A stretch of DNA of 64,000 nt, from positions 1 through 64,000 of the forward strand of contig JARKIF010000159.1 in assembly GCA_029378245.1 (NCBI GenBank), written 5' to 3'. Source of the stretch: Roridomyces roridus (Eukaryota; Basidiomycota; Agaricomycetes; Agaricales; Mycenaceae). The notes beneath the pieces are model-generated. The model did not search any database. It saw nothing but the letters and a program-made list of their open reading frames with translations, and had not been told where the DNA came from. The position numbers and the translations under genes are program-made. Below are positions 23,080 to 33,955 of the stretch, one piece after another; position 1 is the stretch's first letter, and each line of letters opens with the position of its first letter.

Positions 23080-23087
23080 GGTGGATC
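23080..23087 (+). repeat. Target-site duplication, left
   Basis: GGTGGATC, identical to 23884-23891. Confidence 0.85.
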
Positions 23088-23883
23088 TAGTGATGCCAAT
23101 GTTCGGTTCAGAACCGATCCGAACATGTGCGAACCCCGAACCGGACCCAAGGTGCGGTTCGGAGGGTGGCGGTGGAACCGCACCGAACCTGAGGTGCGGT
23201 CTGAGGTTCAGAGCATCTGAACAATTTCGCACCGGTGCACACCGGTGCGAACCTGTTCGAACCCCTGCCGAATTGGCTGCTTTCGATCACCAAAATCAAT
23301 CAAAATCGAGGGTTTGATCCTTCGGCTGCTAGTCACCGGTGATTTCCGGCATCATCGGCCCCATCTGCCGTTCCTTGACATGGACGATTGACATCAAAGA
23401 CTCTTGATTATGGGCTCGGCAGCATCGGCAAACCGTGATCTGAGTGACCACCTTGTGATGGAGGTGTCGCAACAAAAGGGGCCGTCTATTCCATGGGGTG
23501 GGTAGCCGTGGGTTCAAATCAAATCTGTGTACCGGCTGGAAGAGAGTCCATCATCACGCATCACAGGCTCTCTGTATGCTGTCGCGGACACCATCTTGCG
23601 TGGTGGGTTGCGTCAACACGGCACAGCTCCGCGTCTACCCAAATTATTACACACGGGTTCAAATCAGAGGTTTGTATTTCTTTTCTATGAGTTACAACCG
23701 TGCGGGAAAAAATTGAGGTTCGAACCTCAGCGAACCTGTTCGAACCCCGCACCGAACCTGTGGCGGACCGAACCCCAGGTGCGGTGCAGGGTTCAGAGAT
23801 TTGGGTGAACCGAACCGCGGGTGCGGTTCGGGGTTCGAGAAAACTGGCTCCGAACCGAACATAACCGGACCGCGGCAACACTA
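23088..23883. mobile_element. Non-autonomous hAT-like element (796 bp)
   Basis: Ends are TAGTGATGCC at 23088 and GGCAACACTA at 23874-23883, an inverted repeat matching at 9 of 10 positions and fitting the hAT terminus (T/C)AGxGxTGCC. It is flanked by the 8-bp direct repeat GGTGGATC (23080-23087 and 23884-23891), the hAT target-duplication length. Copy A has a single GGTGGATC at 10963-10970, the empty site. Subterminal regions are packed with GAACC/GGTTCG motifs in both orientations, as is usual for transposase-binding repeats. No long frame with transposase motifs is present, so it must be moved in trans. Confidence 0.85.
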
Positions 23884-23891
23884 GGTGGATC
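23884..23891 (+). repeat. Target-site duplication, right
   Basis: GGTGGATC directly after the element; downstream sequence continues as in copy A from 10971. Confidence 0.85.
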
Positions 23892-24382
23892 ATCTCAGTG
23901 AGTTCCCAGCATTTCTTCGCCTCGCCATTGACTAACTCGCTCTTGCAGAAGCCTCTCCTCGCCAGTTCTTCGTGCGATCCACTATCCCCTCTTCCCTTCC
24001 CTCTTGCTAACTCGCCCGCCCAGGACAGAAACCCCGCCGCGTCCAAGTGCTCGCCGCTGGTATGGAGGTCCCGACTCCTCGAGAAGGCTTCAAGACTGCA
24101 AGAGGGACGCATGGGTTCGGCCGTCACTGGTGAGTCTCGACTCTTCTTGTCTACTTCGTTCCTCTCGCTCACTCTCGCGTAGATGTTCCACAGTTCTTCT
24201 GCAAGTTGCGCCGAGGCTCGCCGCCTCTCTCGCCGGCGCCGACGTGTCACGTCGTCCTCGATGGAGTTGGATTGGGTTGGTAGTTAGATACATGCAGGCT
24301 GGGATGGGGGGTTTGGAAGATGGAGAAGACGCGGAGAGGGAGGATCCAGGAGCGCATCTGGGCTCAAGGGATCTAGATAGCC

Positions 24383-24740
24383 AGCGGTCTTTACGATACA
24401 CATTACTTTACCACTAGAGCACATTCGAATACTAATTGCATAATATCTTAGCATGGCACGAACTTTTCCCTCTTTCCTTCCGGCATATGCAGTTTTGGTG
24501 AGTATTCCACCTAACAAAGGTCGACTCATGGGACTCTCATACATTATTCGAATTCAAGGCTTGGCTCCGAACATTGGGAACAAAGTTGAAACGCGGCTAC
24601 ATATCCCTGGCCGTCGGTCACTATGTAGCGCATCAAACGGGGCGGCGTGTGGATATAATTTCTTCCTCAAAATATGAGTCAGAGACGACCATTCACCGGT
24701 TCCGTGGGGTAACCGAGGTCAAAGTATTCTCCTCCTCACC
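24383..24740. other. Intergenic, hydrolase 1 promoter
   Basis: No supported gene. A short frame from 24453 begins MARTFPSFLPAYAVL and meets a GTGAGT donor at about 24496, so a small upstream exon cannot be excluded. Confidence 0.4.
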
Positions 24741-25742
24741 ATGGGCGGCGACACCAAGTATTTCACGACCGACCCGCGTCCGAACACCGATGCAGGTCCG
24801 CCATCGTCCAACTCGTCATTGACGCTCGCCTACCGCACAATCGGGGATGCTAGCAATCCGGCCGTGCTTATGCCATCGTGCTTTGGCGGCACCCTCAAAG
24901 ACACATCCACGTTCCTTTACGAAGACAGCGAACCTCCAGTTCTCCAAAACTACTTCATCATTGTAGTCGGAATGCTCGGAGCCAGCGAATCCTCGTCTCC
25001 GTCCAATCAGCGGGGTCCTGATTTTCCAGTCGTGACATACGAAGACAATATACGCCTGCAGTACGCTTTATGTCGTGCTCTCGGTGTGTCCAAGCTGGAA
25101 GCGTACATTGGATTCAGTATGGGTGGACAACAGGCATATCACATGGCGGCCATCTATCCCGACTTTGTTGCCCGTATCGTCGTTCTCGCCAGCTCGGCAC
25201 GGACCAGCTGGCACAACTGGTCGTTCCTGGAGGGACCCAAGGCTGCGCTGGTCAACAGCATCGACTTTCAGGATGGGAGGTATCAAACACCGGTGATCAG
25301 AGGCACCAGAGCCTTTTTGCGCGTCTATTCCACATGGGCTCTGTGCCCGGCTTGGTACCGAGAGCGTTGCTGGGAGTCCTTGGGATTCAGCAGCCTCGAA
25401 GACTATCTACAGGCCAGGTGGAACGGTGGTGCTGACGCAAACGACCTTTTGTGTATGGTGCATACGTGGCAGAAAGGCGATATTTCGCTCTTCGGGCCAG
25501 AGGAAGACCGCGGAGATCTGCCCAAGGCTTTGGGCAGGATCAAGGCCAAAGTCTTGTTGATGCCCAGTAGGACGGACACATATTTCCCTCCAGAGGACAA
25601 CGAGGAGGAACTGAAGCATCTTCAACATGGGCAGCTCAAAGTCATTGAAAGTATCTGGGGACATTTGGCGGGAGGCGGCTTCGGGACAAAGGAGGACACG
25701 GAGTTTATTAAGATACACGTTCGAGAGTTCCTGAAGCAGTGA
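24741..25742 (+). CDS. Alpha/beta-hydrolase, homoserine O-acetyltransferase-like, paralogue 1
   Basis: Single exon, 333 aa, starting MGGDTKYFTTDPRPNTDAG. It has the layout of the homoserine acetyltransferase branch of alpha/beta-hydrolases: the early strand AYRTIGD, the segment GMLGASESSSPSN, the nucleophile elbow GFSMGGQQAYH (Ser), then the acid in MPSRTDTYFPPEDN (Asp) and the His in SIWGHLAGG. A complete Ser-Asp-His triad is therefore visible. No signal peptide. True homoserine acetyltransferases carry more substrate-binding features than I can confirm, so the acyl acceptor is unknown. Two close relatives lie at 33956-34990 and 62523-63551; this one is nearest to the latter. Confidence 0.86.
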   Translation: MGGDTKYFTTDPRPNTDAGPPSSNSSLTLAYRTIGDASNPAVLMPSCFGGTLKDTSTFLYEDSEPPVLQNYFIIVVGMLGASESSSPSNQRGPDFPVVTYEDNIRLQYALCRALGVSKLEAYIGFSMGGQQAYHMAAIYPDFVARIVVLASSARTSWHNWSFLEGPKAALVNSIDFQDGRYQTPVIRGTRAFLRVYSTWALCPAWYRERCWESLGFSSLEDYLQARWNGGADANDLLCMVHTWQKGDISLFGPEEDRGDLPKALGRIKAKVLLMPSRTDTYFPPEDNEEELKHLQHGQLKVIESIWGHLAGGGFGTKEDTEFIKIHVREFLKQ

Positions 25743-25811
25743 ATGTAATTTGGAGGTTAATGCATGTGGTGGCAGTCGGCAAGATTGTTCGGCCATCAGT
25801 GTCGGCATCCC

Positions 25812-26956
25812 ATGCTCTCCCGTCAGCTTTCTATCCGCACATTTCTGCGACATCCACAATGCCATTTGCGGGCCTACAGGAGGGCCTATTCCACAAAATC
25901 GGACAGTGACACGACCCCCGCGCCTCCGCGCAGCCCCGCCGTTGCGCGCTGGGCCTCTGAAAACGAGCTCGATCCATCTGTAGCACGATGGGCTTCTACG
26001 GCTCGGAACCCTCCAGACAGACCAATTCCGACCCTTCGCGTGCTGGACAGGCCTCTCGGTGTACGAGAACGCCCTACACTCGAGAAACAATCGCGAATAC
26101 AAAGGTTCAAAGACATATGGTTGAACGAAGAAACAATATTGGTGGAACGGAAGCACTTGTCCGTCCTCGTACTCTAGCTCCGTGAATTATGCTAATCACG
26201 TCTGCAGAATAAAGCAGCTCAATAAGGGCTACTACACCGACGCCGTTAGCATCATCCATCCAGGACACATGGGCAAAACCTGGATCGCTCCGGAGGTGCT
26301 CATTCGCGAAGACGTAGGCGATTTTCGCGACTGAGTCCCACTCCCAGTGACATGAAACTAGAAAGCTCTATACCTACCCAATATAAAGGGCAAGGACCTG
26401 GACAAGGGCGAACAAAAGCACACCACTCTTATGTGCTTTGGAAAAATTACGCTACTATCCATTGAATCGACCGAATTATCTGTGGTGCGTTCTCTTTCCC
26501 ATCCCTCAAGAAACTGCGCTGAAGATTCTCTAGCTCCAAACGAAGAGCTTTGTCAACGCGGTGCACCCCCGTTTCGAGTCGCATCCCCTCTACCAGAGGA
26601 TGCACATCAACATCCAAGAAAATATACTCAAGGCGCTGGTAGTCAACATGTTCCTGCGTAACCTCCGCGCAAAGGTGCCCAAAGAATTACACGGCAACTG
26701 TCTTCTTTCGACACAGAACATGGAGTACCTTCGCGAGCCCATGGGGCTGATCAACAGAATGGTCGGATACGTGTTTCTTATTGACGAGAATTTGAAGATT
26801 CGATGGGCGGCGGGCGGAGACGCGACCATGGCCGAGTTGAAAGCGCTGGAAAGTTGCTTGTCTGTTCTTCTCAAGCGAGCCGAGGAGAAGCAAAAGAAGG
26901 GCCAACTGGAGCAAGGGACGGAAACCCCGCCTCAGGTCGATGCATCGTTACAATAA
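25812..26956 (+). CDS. ATP10: Mitochondrial ATP synthase assembly factor ATP10
   Basis: ATP10 assists assembly of the Fo sector, subunit 6 with the subunit 9 ring, at the mitochondrial inner membrane. The N-terminus MLSRQLSIRTFLRHPQCHLR is a good presequence; an in-frame ATG at 25764 would add 16 residues. Introns at about 26156-26208, 26312-26361 and 26483-26531 give a continuous frame: FKDIWLNEETILVERKHL, KQLNKGYYTDAVSIIHPGH, CFGKITLLSIESTELS, then FVNAVHPRF, MGLINRMVGYVFLIDENLKIRWAAGGDAT near the C-terminus, a signature of the family. Stop at 26954-26956. It starts only about 70 bp after the hydrolase stop, in the same orientation. Confidence 0.86.
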
Positions 26957-27021
26957 TACATTGGAATACAACATATAAAGCATATAAAAAATCCCGCAGA
27001 ATAAAAACCAAGATGGAGCAT

Positions 27022-30000
27022 TTAAGAGTTTTTGACCTTCTTGGCCGGTGGAGTAGGGAAATTAGTACCTGGACGTTTACGAAGCTTCGTTGGTGGGTCG
27101 TCATCATCGTCAATCTCGAATGGTCGCTGTTTTGATCCAAGTAATGGGGGAGGCGCGCTGGAAGGCTCCCATGAATCACCCTCTTCCAAATCCTGGACCA
27201 TGGCTTCTTCATCTTCCGACTCCGGTCCAACTGATGGAGTCCGGATTGTCAATTTGGTCCGTGACGTGCTGGCTCTAGATTGTCGGCGGGGTTTGACGGT
27301 CTTCTTTGCAGAAACCTTTTTCTTCCCGTTCTTGTCGAGCACCCAGCACAGATCCACCGCGCAGCGTGCGGTGAGGAGCGCATGGCTCCACAGCTATCGA
27401 ATGATGAGCATGCGATGCAGATAAAAACCCGGTAGAACAAACCTTCTGATTCTCGCTAAGACCGTCCCCCGGTCCCTTGACCTCCACAAATTTGCACTCT
27501 TTCGTCTCCATATTCCACAGCACGAGATCGGGGACACCGCTACACCGGCCACCATAGTCTTCACAAAAAAGCTGACAGATCGCAGTCAAGGGCTCTCCGC
27601 CCAAGCACTGGGTCGAGTTAGCGCGCCCATCAAAAACCAAGCTCCAGCCATACCTCGACGATTTCCACCAACTCCTCTCGCCCACACAGGTCCCAATTGA
27701 CGCCAATGCAACACGTCTTGGCCTCGCGATACCTGTCGTCGTGTTCTTCGAGTTTGGCCCGCGCTCGACCGGACCTGATTTCCTCAAGTCGTCGATTGAT
27801 AGGGTCCCGCCGAGCGTTATAAAACGAGTCTTCTCCAATATCCAAAGGCCCCGTTTGCCATGGCGTCTCGAAAGCACCGGGGATCGGAAGAAAGATGATG
27901 TCCCAGAAGAGAAGCCCGAAGAGGGTAGTCAGAATTTGCGTCTCGGAGTGAATTCTGACGCAAGTATGAGTTCAGGATGAGATAGATATCCGAGATACGA
28001 ACCCTTTGAAACCCTGTTCCTCATAGTATTGAATGGCGCGGGTCTCGACATTGCAAGTGCCATCTCTGCCTTGCCAAAGGGATTTGCCCTTCCATCGCGG
28101 TGAAGAAACAGTCTTCTTGAGCTACAGGAGACACATCAAAATCGAGGATTGCAAAGTTTCAGAAATGTAATACCTCTGGTTCTTCACGAAAGGCAAAATG
28201 ACGAGTAATGTCCGCCGTCTTATTTTCCTTGCCCTTGATTTTCCCTCGCGCATCAATTTTGACGCCTTCATCCCAAACTCGAATCGCGTGAAAAGAGACT
28301 TCTTCTGGTTTCTTCAGAGCGGCATCATCACAATAGGTCTTTTCGGCGTCAGGTAGCTTGAGCCATTTCTCCACCTGCACGAGCCGCGCGATAAGACTCG
28401 GTCGAAGGACTGGAGGAAACATCAGCGATGGGTGGACTCGGCCATGGGCAGCATACCAGTTGCGGTGTCATCGTCTTTCAGAGCAGCGCGGAGTCCTACT
28501 CGCGCCTCCCGTAGAAGATCCGTGTTCTTATTGTCCTTGTAGAGGTGCTTGGTCAGCACCAAAGCGCGCCGATCGTACCACTTGGCACGGGAGCCGCGCC
28601 GCCAGTGGCGCTGTTCAAGCAGTTTGTCCAACACCTCTTTCTCAGATGCAAATTCCTTGAGAGTCGCCAAGGCCTTTGAACATTTGCGCACGATCCTGGT
28701 ATATACATAACCTGGGAAATGGCATAAGCGACCAAAAACAGGTAAATAGGGCACAGTTTACCAGGCTCAAATCGCTCTAGCCCACTTCTACGAGGAGTCG
28801 TCCGAGCGGACTCTGCCGCGAGGAGCTTTTCCCATATTGGCATCGCGTGCTGCTGGAGGATTTGCGTGACGATTCGAGCCTTTTGGTGAGCAGGTGTAGC
28901 GTCATTGTCTTCCTCGTCACTGGGCCTTATCAAGCGGCGGATCAAATCCTTCCACTTTTTCAGGGCTGAAGGGGCGTCTGCGCCCGCCTTGGACGCAGGC
29001 TCTTGCTTGAGGAGGTCGTCGACGGCAGCCTCGACTTGAAGACCGGTTTCGTAGAGAAGATACTCTTCCCTCTTGCTCCAAATGTCCGGATCTCGGACAT
29101 GATCGTAGGTCGCATATGTGCGTTTGTTGAAGCCACACAGGAGGGCCGTTGTGAATAGTGATTCGGGGTAGTGTGTCCTGGGGTCCTGTTTTGAGTTTCT
29201 GCACGAGTATTAATACAGTGACTGACTGTCGGAACCATATTATATCTAGCCGCATGAATAGGGTACGAAGGTATGGATTGAGGCGGATCGGTTGTTCTGG
29301 ATGGATGTGAGGATATGCGAAGACAGAGCAGCATCGGGACTTGCCGACAAGTGTGAGCATGGACTGACGAAGTGTCTCGGTCTGTTTTCGCGGTGATGCA
29401 GCGTATGGGAGAGTTGTTTGGCGGAGTTTCCCTTCTGGAGCCTTGTTTTTGCCCTTGCCATTCGACACGGGGCCAAAAGACAGAGTACTCTGGCTATTCG
29501 CGTTGTTAATGAGGGCAGTGATCATCATGTCCTTCTGAAATGGATATTAACAGCATGAATTGGCTTGAAATTACAACTAACCGTCATTTTCTTCGGTTGT
29601 ACGCAAAAGGTCTTGCACAAACCCTTGAGTTCGTCGACGAGAAGAAGACGGAGGCCGTCGACGAGCTCAAGCTGGCCTTGGCCTTGACAAAAGTAGGCGA
29701 AAGACGGTGCTGGCTCATCGTCCGTCAAGTCGATTATTTCAGGTCCACACGGTTCGCAGAGTTGCTTAAACGCAGCCTTGAGCCCGTCCTCGCCCACTTC
29801 GCTGATGTATCTCCTGAAATTGCTGATCCTGTGCCACCCTGTAACGCGGAGGATGAGACGAAAGAGGAGGAAGCGAGAATGGTCTGGGTGGGTGGGTGAG
29901 CAGCTCCTCGGGGGCGAAAACTGCTTACATTCAAGATTCCTGATTGCCTGAATGTAATCCCACTCTTCTGCGGTGAATAGTCTTGTCTCGTAGCGTCCGA

Positions 30001-30172
30001 TGTTATTTATGGCGCGCTCGAAGACCTCAACGTATAGGGATTCCTTCGTCCATACTTTGCAGTTGTCCGTCGAGCTGGCTTCCGTGTCGCGATTTCTTTC
30101 CGCGTCGTCGATGGACTCCTCGTCGACGTGGTCACCAATGCCGAAGAGTTGGTCGCGTAGTGTCTGAGCCAT
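27022..30172 (-). CDS. FAN1: FAN1 family structure-specific nuclease
   Basis: FAN1 cuts branched DNA during interstrand-crosslink repair. The start MAQTLRDQLFGIGDHVDEES is followed by LYVEVFERAINNIGRYETRLFTAEEWDYI and LILRVTGWHRISNFRRY, the conserved region before the SAP-like domain. Further down are YTRIVRKCSKALATLKEF and RRALVLTKHLYKDNKNTDLL (TPR-like region). The C-terminal VRR-NUC domain has CLGGEPLTAICQLFCEDYGGRCSG, then GVPDLVLWN and FVEVKGPGDGLSENQK, the PD-(D/E)xK catalytic residues. After this comes a basic, Ser-rich tail with an acidic patch (EIDDDDDPP) ending at 27022. About ten introns. No N-terminal UBZ finger, as in other fungal FAN1. The start is 41 bp from the divergent TIM22 start. 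Confidence 0.88.
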
Positions 30173-30213
30173 GACCGTGCCACACAGCCACGATCAATCT
30201 TGGCAAATATTTC

Positions 30214-30850
30214 ATGAGCAGCCTCTTTCCCGGCCAGGTGCCCTATGCAGCGGGCAAGGAGCCTGTGCCTCCCGGCTTCACCGCCGAGGACCTCGAAAAC
30301 ATCCGCATGAACAAGAAGATGGAGCGATTCATGCAAATGTCCATGGAGTCCTGTGCTGCAAAAACTGTCTTGTCCGGCGTAGCGGGTACATACACCACGT
30401 CCCCCCATTTTCTGGCTACAACTCTTGTCTAGGCTTCGGTATCGGTGCCGTCTTTACCCTCATGACTGCTTCCATGAGCTACGAAGACCCAATGCTCCGT
30501 CAAAATCTCGGGGCAACCCAAAAAGCGCGCGACATCCTCCGAGAGACCGGGAAGAGTATGGTCAAGAGCGGCAAGGGCTTCGGAAAGGTGGGCGCAATAT
30601 ATGCTAGCGTCGAGTGTGTCATCGAATCCGTGCGTCCTTGTTCATTTTTCTTTTTCTTGCTCAACCCAAGGTCTCGCAGTACCGCGCCAAAACGGACATC
30701 TACAATTCGGTCGCCGGAGGATTCTTTACCGGTGGCATCCTCGCAAGAGCCTCTGGCCCGAAACTGGCTTTCTCTGGAGGCCTTGCATTCGCGGCATTCT
30801 CTGCCGCCATAGACATGTTTTTGAGACGAGAGACACCAGACGAGGATTAG
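30214..30850 (+). CDS. TIM22: Mitochondrial carrier translocase subunit TIM22
   Basis: TIM22 is the channel subunit that inserts carrier proteins into the inner mitochondrial membrane. The protein starts MSSLFPGQVPYAAGKEPVPPGF and has four predicted helices: ESCAAKTVLSGVAG to FGIGAVFTLMTASM, GAIYASVECVIES, YNSVAGGFFTGGILARASG, and LAFSGGLAFAAFSAAIDMFL. CVIESYRAKTDIYNSV is the family hallmark. Intron 1 (GTACAT to GTCTAG) and intron 2 (GTGCGT to CTCGCAG) are placed so that YRAK follows ES directly. About 180 aa, as expected. Confidence 0.93.
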
Positions 30851-30930
30851 ACGCGCCTACTTGTATCTTTCATGCATATATTACTAAGTATAATTCCTCT
30901 GTATTAAATAAATAAAACCAGCCCCAAATC

Positions 30931-33291
30931 CTAACCTGCATATGCCGGTGGCGCCTCTCCCAGTTCGCTCACCTGGCCCGCCATCAGTCGCTCGAAAAGT
31001 GAGTTGCGCGCAAACAGCGTGTCAGAACCCTGCAGAGACGGCATCCCCCCATGCACAGGGCTCGTCTCTGCCGCGCTCGCAGCAGAATCTGACGAGTGGT
31101 GCGTCAAAGTGGGACGCAACCGATCCTGCCGCTTGACTTGGCAAGGACAACTCGGCGCGATGCCAGAGGGATTCTCGTCGAAACACGGAGAGTACTGCGG
31201 GAGCGACATCCACTCGGGGGAGCAGCGACACTGTAGAACGGTCGTCAGTCGTAAACAACATCGAAAAAAGATGGGCTGACAGAGAGGATGTGCACAGGTG
31301 TCTGCACAACGATATCGAACAATTTGCGTTTGCCCGTCTTTGGATCAAGAGCAGTATCGTCCCCTCGTTCGACCCGAATGACACACTTGAGCAGATGAGT
31401 CACACACATATTGCTCTTCTTGCTCTTGTTCGTAAAGTGCAACACGCTACACGAGGAAGGAATCTCCAGCTCATTGTGGAACGTCCACGGACCCGGACCC
31501 ATCCACTCGGACGCCAGCTCGGATATATCGTCGCCAGGCATCGTCAGTCCGAGCAGTGGCGAGGTCGTCAGAGCTTCGGGGTCGTTGGACTCTAGCGGAA
31601 GAATCTGCCCGCCCATTTTTATGTCGTGCTTGATCGAGAGCAATGATATTCGCATAACAGGGTCCGTTCGTGCGACACGCTTCATTTGCGAGTAATATTC
31701 CACTTTCTCTGATTCCAGATCAACAAACAGGCCAAAAACTGGAAACGATTACACATACCTTCGAGATAAATCTCCAAGCGGTGAATCTTGACCTTTGCTA
31801 TGGGCAGCAGAGTGAGTGTGATTGGAACAGTACCTCCGATTGGGAAGCTTCGCCCAGAGATGGAAATGAGATATTGCATTTGCTGTTCCCAATGGCGCTC
31901 CACCACGATATTCTCCGTCTCTTCATTGTCGTCCTCTTGGGGACCGGCAACAACCATGACCTCTCTGGCAGCAGTCATCCGCGCCGCAAAGGCGCCAGGG
32001 CGGTGGACGTTGGCTTTTAAACGCCAAACAACACTGCCGTATGGGCAAGTCATTGTCGGAGGCGAGTTTTGGGGAATCGCGAAAGAGATTGGGAACGTAT
32101 ATGTTCCTTGAAGCGGTGTAAGATGTATTCGCAGCTTAAGAAAAGTTTCCTCGCACCTTTTTTGAATTCCTTCCAGCTATCCGATTTTTCTTTGCCCTCG
32201 ATTTTCAGTCCGAAGCCAGCCGCCCGTCCGAAAACAGGTAGCTCTTTGGAAGAACCATTCGCTTGGGGCGTCTCAGTCTTTTCTCGAGGCCTGCCACGAG
32301 GGTGGTAAGGGTCCTCCCGTTCCTTGGAAGAGCGCGTTCTCGACGATCCAGTGCGCACAGCATCCATCAGAGCACTAGACACAGACGAAAGGCTGAAACG
32401 ACCCCGCCGTCCACGTGAATCGTCGCGCCTTGGGCTGCTGGTCCCATGTACCAGGGTGGTACCCTCGGCTACTTCCGCGAGGGTGTCAATGCTCGGCCGA
32501 CGTGATAGCGTGACATCGCGAAAGGAGGAGGATGAGGAGCGTATACCCGCAGGGGATCGGTCACCGGTAGGTGCTATGAAAAGTTTGAGTGGGACATTTG
32601 ATCGACGACAAGAAAACGCACTGCGAGCTGGGGACAGACCCGCTCTGAGGGCGTTCCGAAAGTCCTCCAACGCATGTGCTGGGTCCTCCCGCAGATGATC
32701 CTCACCAAAGCGAGAAACATGACCCGAAGACTGAGCAGGGCTCGGGTGACTCGGCGACGGAAGAGGAGAGTACGGCGGAATCGGTGGTGTATATTCGTCT
32801 AGATTGGACATGTGGAAATAAGAGGAATCCACACTGAGACGCCGCGAAGGATGGGCAACCAAATCATCGTGGCGCGGAGTGTCCGGCTCGTCTTCGCGCC
32901 ATGGATCAACGCCTGGGCCGACTGACGCTGTCCGACGGGGAGCAGGTCCAGCGCGGAAGTAAACAATAGACTCGGAGAAAATCTTGTGTTCTTCCTGGAC
33001 GTCGATTCGACGCGCACCGATGCCTTCTGGCCAGCTTGTAGATGTCTTGGCCTGAAGTTCAAGGTCGATGCAAGTAATTTTCATGGGTTTAACTGAGTGT
33101 CTTGAAAGCCTCAGTCGTTGCGGAGAAGTAAAATGCAGCAAAGACGCACCTAGAGTCAAAGTGAGCAAACCTCTGAGCATAGAGGGGCGCGTGTCGGATT
33201 CTACAGGGCCCCTGCGGCGAGCATTGTTCTCGCTAGTGTGCAGGAAGAGGGCGCCCTCATTGAGGTGGACGCTGAGGCTGTTCTTGGGCAT
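30931..33291 (-). CDS. Arrestin-related trafficking adaptor with PY motif
   Basis: Alpha-arrestins recruit the ubiquitin ligase Rsp5 to plasma-membrane transporters and so trigger endocytosis. The start MPKNSLSVHLNEGALFLH leads into an arrestin-N fold split by a long Ser/Arg/Pro-rich insertion of about 250 residues (SSYFHMSNLDEYTPPIPPYSP, RRPSIDTLAEVAEG). The fold then resumes with TMTCPYGSVVWRLKANVHRPG and the arrestin-C region (FPIGGTVPITLTLLPIAKVKIHRLEIYLE, LHFTNKSKKSNMCVTHLLK). The protein ends EAPPAYAG: PPAY is a WW-binding PY motif and is the expected docking site for Rsp5. Four or five introns, one starting GTGCGT near 33150. It resembles the Rod/Aly group, but I cannot assign the exact subfamily. 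Confidence 0.87.
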
Positions 33292-33955
33292 CGGGACCTC
33301 TGAACTAGCACCCTCGGTCGAGAGGAGAAGAAGAAAATGACTCGGGCTCCCACACAGCACGGATACCCTTTGTTATGTGCCATGGGGCATGCACAACTTT
33401 TACCCGAGCCCGGGCGGACCTCCTACCTCGACACAACGTGTGTGTGTCCGCATGCTCGCCTGCAAGACAGCAACCTCGTTTGCGAAAAAATGGAAGATAG
33501 CCGAGAGCACAGAGACCAACCAGGAACAAGCTTTCGACGTTCACAAAGGATTTACGTTTTCAAGAACACTTTGAGAACACTTCCCTCACTTGTCGACCGC
33601 GTCGACGTCGAGGCATCTCTCTGCCCCACATAAAACAGTATAAGACCTAACCTTCCGGCACGGTCATGAAAATTAATGAACATAGACTCGTGCAACGCAT
33701 TCAGCACGCGCAAGTTGAGTTTCTGGTTTGCTCTTCTCCAATGGTGCGCCTATTTACTCTCACTCTCTTCCTATGGCGTCCACTCTCAGATCTCTTCCTA
33801 TGGCTTATCAGATTCACTAGATTAGACTGCAGAGCCACAACCCGTGTCGCCGCGGCGTATTCCGTCTCTTCCCGCTCTCTTCCCATGCTTCTAATACCTT
33901 CTCGGTCGGCACCAATGCCCGGGACTGAGCTTCCAACACCTTATCTCTTGCAGCC
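33292..33955. other. Divergent intergenic region between arrestin and hydrolase 2
   Basis: No supported gene. Pyrimidine-rich near 33740-33890. An unspliced ATG at 33915 is followed by ACTTCCAACACC-type sequence and CTTGCAG just before the hydrolase start, so a 5'-UTR intron ending at 33953 is possible. Confidence 0.4.

Larger units (their letters stand above)
22966..24287 (+). pseudogene. Copy B of the small dispersed-unit gene, disrupted
   Basis: Same start (MKLHQPPTPAC) and same three proposed exons as copy A. There is one extra T at about 23077 (GCGATTGTGG against GCGATGTGG in copy A), which shifts the frame. The hAT-like element then lies inside the first coding exon, 14 bp before its donor site. 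The last donor is canonical GTGAGT here. A second small insertion (GTCAC near 24246) alters the 3' exon relative to copy A. Called a pseudogene on these three differences; the functional copy could be A or elsewhere in the genome. Confidence 0.5.
21630..24382 (+). repeat. Dispersed duplicated unit, copy B, interrupted by a transposon
   Basis: Same unit as 9560-11470, in the same orientation. Without the 796-bp insertion at 23088-23883 and its 8-bp target duplication, the length matches copy A to within about 50 bp. Small indels are spread along it. Confidence 0.75.

Noticed and set aside
23493..23808. Small frames inside the hAT-like element
   Set aside because: Short, without transposase or zinc-finger motifs, and lying in repeat-rich non-coding sequence.
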